17,374 nucleotides of DNA. Origin: CATOSP01 sp034422355 (lineage in GTDB: Bacteria > Chloroflexota > Dehalococcoidia > Lucifugimonadales > UBA3495). Both the position numbers and the translations under genes were made by a program. Below, piece after piece: positions 13,345-17,374 of this stretch (within the stretch, counting starts at the first letter, position 1; each line of letters opens with the position of its first letter). The notes under the pieces are model-generated. The model searched no databases, was not told the origin of the DNA, and saw only the letters and a list, made by a program, of their open reading frames with translations. Where the stretch lies: positions 1 to 17,374 of the forward strand of contig DAOUJS010000120.1 of NCBI GenBank assembly GCA_034422355.1, in the 5' to 3' direction.

Positions 13345-16296
13345 TTCTTCCGCCTCTCCCCGCTCCTGCTGCTGGCCGCCGCGTTGGTGGCGCTGGCGGC
13401 TTTCTTCGTCAGCCACGACGCCCGGCCCGCCGCGGCTGACCACAGCACAGTCACCGTCTGGTCGGCCACGCTGACGACGGCGGACATCAGCACCAGCGGC
13501 ATCGGTTGCATAAATGCGGGAGGCCAGCCCGCCAATACGCTATGCACCACCGCCACCGTGCTCACGGACGATGACTTCACGTATGGCGGTACGGACCACT
13601 CAATCCATTGGCTCACCGTCACCAGCAACGTACTCATTGTCCAACTCGCTCTCGGCAACGCATTCGCAGCGTACATCGAGTCAAACGGGACGCTCCACGT
13701 CGGCGCCACAGAGTTCGCTTTTACGAGCGCCACAATCAGCTCTGACAAGCGTGCCGCGCGTTGGTTCAACAGCGGCCTGAGCTGGAGCGCGGGCGACACG
13801 ATCCAACTGAAACTGACGGTGCCCGCGCCCCCGTCGGGCGTGGCGCTGGCGGGCAGCGCGCTGGACACGAGCGGGGGCGGCTTCGCCCTGGCCGTCAACG
13901 AGGGGGCCTCGGCTACCTTCACCGTCGCCCTGGCGGCCGACCCCGGCGCCGCCACCACCATCCACCTGGTCAGGCAGGAGTTCGGCCTGCACGGCGGCGA
14001 GCCCGGCGACCGGTGCACGCGGCTCAGACACAAAAAGAAACTCCCCAACACCGAGCGCTACGGCACGGCCGGCTACGACTGGGAGCGGGATGCGGCCGCA
14101 GTCTCGCCCGCGTCGCTGAGCTTCACCGCGGGCGGCTCGGGCAACTGGGGGACGCCGCAGACGGTGACCGTGAGCGCCGCCGCGGACGCCGACCGGGTGA
14201 ACGAGCAGATGACCATCCTGGTCCTGAAGGAGGTGGGCAGCCACACCTACACGGTCAACATCGGCACGACCGACAACCCCGTGAACCGGAGCGTCACGGA
14301 CCCCATCTACGGGCCGGTGGTCACGGGCGGTTCGATCACCGGCGTGTACGTCAAGGTTACCGACACCGGCAGCCCCACCGCCACCACCGTGACCTACCCC
14401 GTCGACGCGCCGGCCAACTTCCAGGCCCGCATCAGCTCGAGTTTGTCTGGCGATAACGCGCGTACCTGGTGGGTGAACCTGTCCTGGGACGCGCCCAGCG
14501 GCACCGTCACCGGCTACGAAGTGCAGGTCTCCGACCTGGGCATCAACAACAACTTCGAGTGCGAGCATTGGACGGGGGCCACCATCAACGACGTCAGCGG
14601 CACCAGCCTCCTCTACGGCTACAACTACTACAGGCTAAACGAGCAGACGCGCACGTTCCGGTTCCGCGTGCGGGCCACGACCAGCACCGGCCCGGGCGAG
14701 TGGGCCGTACTCACCCGCCGCAACGTGGGACGGCAGGGTTCGCCGCCCGGCCAGGGCTTCAGCGGCGAGATGATCATCGACCCGGAGACCGGGCTGCTGG
14801 TGCCGGCGAATCTGCCGCCGCGGCAGGACCCGCCGGGCAACCGTGCGCCCACGGTGGACCTGGCCATCGCGGACGCGACGATCAGGAACGAGAGCGGGAC
14901 CGTCCCTGTAACCCTGTCCGGGAGGTTCAGCGACGGCGACAACGACGCGCTGACGATCACGGCCGCGTCGTCGGACGAGGACGTGGCCACGGTGTCGGTG
15001 GCGGCGGACCAGTCGAGCCTGACGGTGACGGCCCAGTCGCGGGGCACGGCGACGATCACGGTGACGGCCGCGGACGGGAACGGCGGCACGGTGTCGGACA
15101 GCTTCACGGTGACGGTGAAGGCCGCGCCGGTGGTGGCCTCGGCCCTGGGCGACCTGAGCCTTGCGCCGGGGGGGAACCATGAGGTGTCCCTGTCCGGGGT
15201 GTTCAGCGACGCCGACGGGGACGCGCTGGTAATCACGGCTTCGTCCTCGGACGCGGACGCCGTGCCGGCCTACGTCTGGGGTAGCACGCTGACGGTGGTG
15301 GCGGCGGCCGAGGGCACGGCGACGATCACGGTGACGGCGGAGGACAGCGACGGGAACACGGTGAGCGACCGGTTCGACGTGACGGTTGCCGCGCCGCGGC
15401 AGCAGGACCCGCCGGCCAACCGTGCGCCGACGGTGGCCTCGGGCATCGGAGACGCTACCATCGTCAGCGAGAGCGGGACGCAGGGGGTGTCGCTGTCCGG
15501 GGTGTTCGCTGATGCTGACAATGATGCGCTGACCGTCACGGCGGGTTCGTCGGGCACTGCCGTGGCCACGGTGTCGGTGGCCGCTGACGGGTCAAGCCTG
15601 ACGGTGACGGCGCAGGCGCGGGGGACGGCGACGATTACGGTGACGGCAGATGACGGGAACGGCGGCACGGTTTCGGACGCTTTCACGGTGACGGTTAAGG
15701 CCGCGCCGGTGGTGGCCTCGGGCATCAGCGACGTGAGCGGGCTGGAGGAGGGAGCCGCGCGGGACGTGTCGCTGGCCGGGGTGTTCAGCGACGCCGACGG
15801 GGATGCGCTGACCATCAGCGCGGCTTCGTCGGATGACGGCGTGGCCACGGTGGCCGTGGCCGGGGACGGTTCCGCGCTGACGCTTGCCGGGGTGGCCGAG
15901 GGCACGGCGACGGTCACGGTTACGGCGGAGGATTCCGATGGCAACCGGGTCAGCGATGCGTTTGACGTGTCGGTGGTCAAGGCCCCGGAGCCGGACGAAC
16001 CGGAGCCGCCGACGGGAGCGCCCACGGTGGTTGCGCCGATAGACGACTTCAGCCTGGAGGGGCACGAGTACCGGGTGATCGACCTGGACGGCGTGTTCTC
16101 CGACCCCGACGGCGACGAACTGAGCTTCAGGGCCGTGTCGTCGAAATACAACGTTGCGACCATGTGGGTGAGCGGCTCGACGCTGACGGTGGTGGGGACG
16201 GGCACGGGGACGGCGACGATCACGGTAACGGCGGAGGACGACGACGGGAACACGGTGAGCGATGAGTTCGACGTGTCGGTGAGTCCGGCGTCGTAG
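13330..16296 (+). CDS. Large secreted protein with fibronectin-like domain and five cadherin/Ig-like repeats
   Basis: A 988-residue protein. It starts with a signal peptide: basic RASFFR, a hydrophobic stretch at about 11-27, and probable cleavage after ARPAAA near 36. Residues 38-170 form a module with two cysteines and a WFNSGLSWSAGDTIQLKL ending. Residues 170-345 look like a Calx-beta-type stretch (VNEGASATFTVAL) with a basic RLRHKKK insert. Residues 358-467 are a fibronectin III-like domain (WVNLSWDAP...YEVQV). From 504 five repeats of about 85-95 residues follow, each with GVFSDADGDALTI...ATITVTAEDxDGNTVSD, acidic and probably calcium-binding, as in cadherin-like domains. There is no LPxTG, C-terminal helix or enzyme motif, so it is probably an adhesin or surface/matrix protein. 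AGGAGG lies six bases before ATG 13330; ATG 13333 is equally possible. Confidence 0.85.
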   Translation: MMRASFFRLSPLLLLAAALVALAAFFVSHDARPAAADHSTVTVWSATLTTADISTSGIGCINAGGQPANTLCTTATVLTDDDFTYGGTDHSIHWLTVTSNVLIVQLALGNAFAAYIESNGTLHVGATEFAFTSATISSDKRAARWFNSGLSWSAGDTIQLKLTVPAPPSGVALAGSALDTSGGGFALAVNEGASATFTVALAADPGAATTIHLVRQEFGLHGGEPGDRCTRLRHKKKLPNTERYGTAGYDWERDAAAVSPASLSFTAGGSGNWGTPQTVTVSAAADADRVNEQMTILVLKEVGSHTYTVNIGTTDNPVNRSVTDPIYGPVVTGGSITGVYVKVTDTGSPTATTVTYPVDAPANFQARISSSLSGDNARTWWVNLSWDAPSGTVTGYEVQVSDLGINNNFECEHWTGATINDVSGTSLLYGYNYYRLNEQTRTFRFRVRATTSTGPGEWAVLTRRNVGRQGSPPGQGFSGEMIIDPETGLLVPANLPPRQDPPGNRAPTVDLAIADATIRNESGTVPVTLSGRFSDGDNDALTITAASSDEDVATVSVAADQSSLTVTAQSRGTATITVTAADGNGGTVSDSFTVTVKAAPVVASALGDLSLAPGGNHEVSLSGVFSDADGDALVITASSSDADAVPAYVWGSTLTVVAAAEGTATITVTAEDSDGNTVSDRFDVTVAAPRQQDPPANRAPTVASGIGDATIVSESGTQGVSLSGVFADADNDALTVTAGSSGTAVATVSVAADGSSLTVTAQARGTATITVTADDGNGGTVSDAFTVTVKAAPVVASGISDVSGLEEGAARDVSLAGVFSDADGDALTISAASSDDGVATVAVAGDGSALTLAGVAEGTATVTVTAEDSDGNRVSDAFDVSVVKAPEPDEPEPPTGAPTVVAPIDDFSLEGHEYRVIDLDGVFSDPDGDELSFRAVSSKYNVATMWVSGSTLTVVGTGTGTATITVTAEDDDGNTVSDEFDVSVSPAS

Positions 16297-16351
16297 GAAT
16301 CAGTAGGAAGGGCAGTCCGGGGCAGGGTTCCCGAGGCACAGACCTGTTGGC

Positions 16352-16385
16352 GCGGGCGTCCGGCTGCGGTTGGACGCCCGCTTTT
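16352..16385 (+). terminator. Strong intrinsic terminator of the surface-protein gene
   Basis: GCGGGCGTCC (16352-16361) pairs perfectly with GGACGCCCGC (16372-16381) around a 10-base loop and is followed by TTTT (16382-16385), 55 bases after the stop codon. Confidence 0.9.
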
Positions 16386-16421
16386 GGCTGCGCCGGGCCT
16401 GGCGGGCGGGGCGGATGTTAC

Positions 16422-16544
16422 TTACAGCCGGCCGGGGGTATCCGGTCCGGTTAGCGGTTTACCCACTCGAAACCGAGATGGGCGTACCGGTTCGAGGGTA
16501 GGCTCCCCGGTCAAAGCCAGGCAGTCGTTGCCGCCGTATGCCAT
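16422..16544 (-). pseudogene. Duplicated 5' fragment of the amidohydrolase gene
   Basis: On the minus strand from ATG 16544 the first 19 codons read MAYGGNDCLALTGEPTLEP, matching the intact amidohydrolase (MAYGGNDWLALTEEPALEP) at all but three residues. The ribosome site GGAGGAGCGG is also kept. Similarity ends at about 16488 and the frame then reads unrelated residues to TAA 16422-16424. The metal-binding AHHHFW segment is absent. It is a truncated duplicate or the remnant of a second gene copy lost when the transposase debris next to it arrived. Confidence 0.8.
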
Positions 16545-16763
16545 AACCGCTCCTCCGTCATAGGGTTGGTCACTGAATCTGCCTGAGGGCAGGTGTTCCC
16601 AATCCTAACTCATACCCCGGCGTTGCTGGGCCAAGGGGAGGGAAGTGCATTAGGTAGGAACGGCGAACGGGATGGCGCTGGTGGTAAAAGTGGTGGAGTG
16701 AGCCGCCTGATAACTCCGGCGGCTGTGTTGGTGCGGAGGCGATCTGAAGGGGAAAACAAAGGG
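16545..16763. other. Intergenic junction between amidohydrolase fragment and transposase remnant
   Basis: No gene is supported. The first about 70 bases weakly resemble the region upstream of the intact amidohydrolase (shared AATCCTAAC at about 16601 and at 12748). The frame of the transposase continues across 16763-16653 but with residues unlike the family. A short inverted repeat GCCGCC/GGCGGC lies near 16702-16723. I do not see a clear insertion-sequence end or target duplication. Confidence 0.5.
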
Positions 16764-17374
16764 GTAGTCCACGTCCACCAGTTGCTGTACCACCTCCGCC
16801 CAGCCGGTCTTGGTGCGCCGGTCCGTTACCTCCACCCGGCGCCACCCCTCCAGGGGCGCGAACAGCATGAACAGGTTGCTCACTCCATTGCGCTGGTATT
16901 AGTAATCGTAGCAGGCTGGCGCCCCAGGCCGGGCCAGCCGCGGCCGGCGGGTTTCCTTCACCTGCTGTTTGCTGGTCTCGTCCAGGCACACCAGCACCTC
17001 GTTGTCCTCGAACCGGCGGCGATATACCTCCAGCACGTCCTCCATAGCGCAGACGAACCCGGCATTGGCCCTGGGCGGGATGCACCAGCTTTCCTTCAGC
17101 CAGGGCTTGAACCGGTTTTTTTCAGACACCGGCGCACCGTCCCGGTGCTGATGCTCTCCACAACCTCCCGTTCCACCAGCCGGTCAGCCAGCAGTTGCAG
17201 CGTCCAGCCGGCCCGGCCACTGGGCGGCTGGGAGCAGGCCAGGGCCGTCAGGTGGGCCTCTCCCTCACCGTCCAGTTTCCTGGGGCGGCGGTTCAGTTGC
17301 TCCTTGCGTCCCAAGGCCCTTTCCAGACCCTCCTCCACGCAGCGGCGGCGCACCCGCTCCACCGTGGCGGCGCC
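16764..17374 (-). pseudogene. IS630-family transposase remnant (frameshift, nonsense, truncated)
   Basis: Three consecutive minus-strand segments align with an IS630-type (Tc1/mariner-like) DDE transposase. The first, 17374-17116, has helix-turn-helix sequence RRRCVEEGLERAL...RPRKLDGEGE...VESISTGTVRRCLKK. The second, 17117-16909, has NRFKPWLKESWCIPPRANAG...VCLDETSKQ, whose LDE holds the first catalytic Asp. The third continues YQRNGVSNLFMLFAPLEGWR...QQLVDVDYP. The first two are joined by a -1 shift on an A7 run; the second and third share one frame interrupted by TAA. After VDVDYP the family's second Asp (usually MDN) and final Glu are missing. The 5' end lies beyond the window. It cannot make an active enzyme as it stands. 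Confidence 0.88.

Noticed and set aside
13062..14051. Minus-strand open frame of 329 codons over the start of the surface-protein gene
   Set aside because: It runs antisense to a clear signal peptide and repeat protein and shows the Ser/Ala/Val-rich composition of a shadow frame.

Overview
The window is GC-rich, densely packed bacterial DNA from an organism I cannot identify with certainty. The mix of a B12-binding/radical-SAM-fold protein, an S9 peptidase, GMC and SDR oxidoreductases, a COG3618-type amidohydrolase and a large secreted repeat protein resembles Chloroflexota of the SAR202/Dehalococcoidia type. That placement is recalled resemblance, not a tested result. TGA is used as an ordinary stop elsewhere in the window, so it is not globally reassigned.

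Layout. (1) 1-510: three 192-bp tandem copies of the 3' end of msrB (methionine-R-sulfoxide reductase); only the first can belong to an intact gene. (2) 512-5859: a peptide-handling block. An X-Pro aminopeptidase (M24) and an alpha/beta hydrolase lie on the minus strand. They are divergent from an S9 prolyl-oligopeptidase-type peptidase that overlaps a MOSC-domain gene by ATGA. (3) 5879-7168: a cobalamin-binding/radical-SAM-fold protein in which all three cluster cysteines are replaced by Asp, His and Glu. (4) 7343-8602: a palindromic dispersed repeat, a small PaREP1/HEPN-like protein with its own promoter and terminator, and an AhpD/carboxymuconolactone-decarboxylase-like gene. That gene has an in-frame TGA exactly where the second Cys of CxxC belongs, followed by a SECIS-like hairpin, so it is a probable selenoprotein. 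(5) 8611-12678: a GMC flavoenzyme facing a minus-strand cluster of amidohydrolase, SDR and VOC-fold proteins, plausibly a small catabolic operon. (6) 12772-13344: a second, compound copy of the palindromic repeat, then a short leader ORF ending in a 14-C tract, then a hairpin that holds the Shine-Dalgarno sequence and start codon of the next gene. (7) 13330-16296: a 988-residue secreted protein with a fibronectin-like domain and five cadherin/Ig-like repeats, closed by a strong terminator. (8) 16422-17374: debris, comprising a duplicated 5' fragment of the amidohydrolase gene and a frameshifted, nonsense-mutated, truncated IS630-type transposase running off the window.

The strongest leads are the candidate selenoprotein (8093-8470), the cysteine-less radical-SAM-fold protein (5879-7168) and the leader/poly-C/hairpin arrangement upstream of the surface protein (13212-13344). 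Short tandem duplications of 9 to 192 bp recur across the window, mostly in intergenic DNA, which suggests a genome prone to slippage or local duplication.
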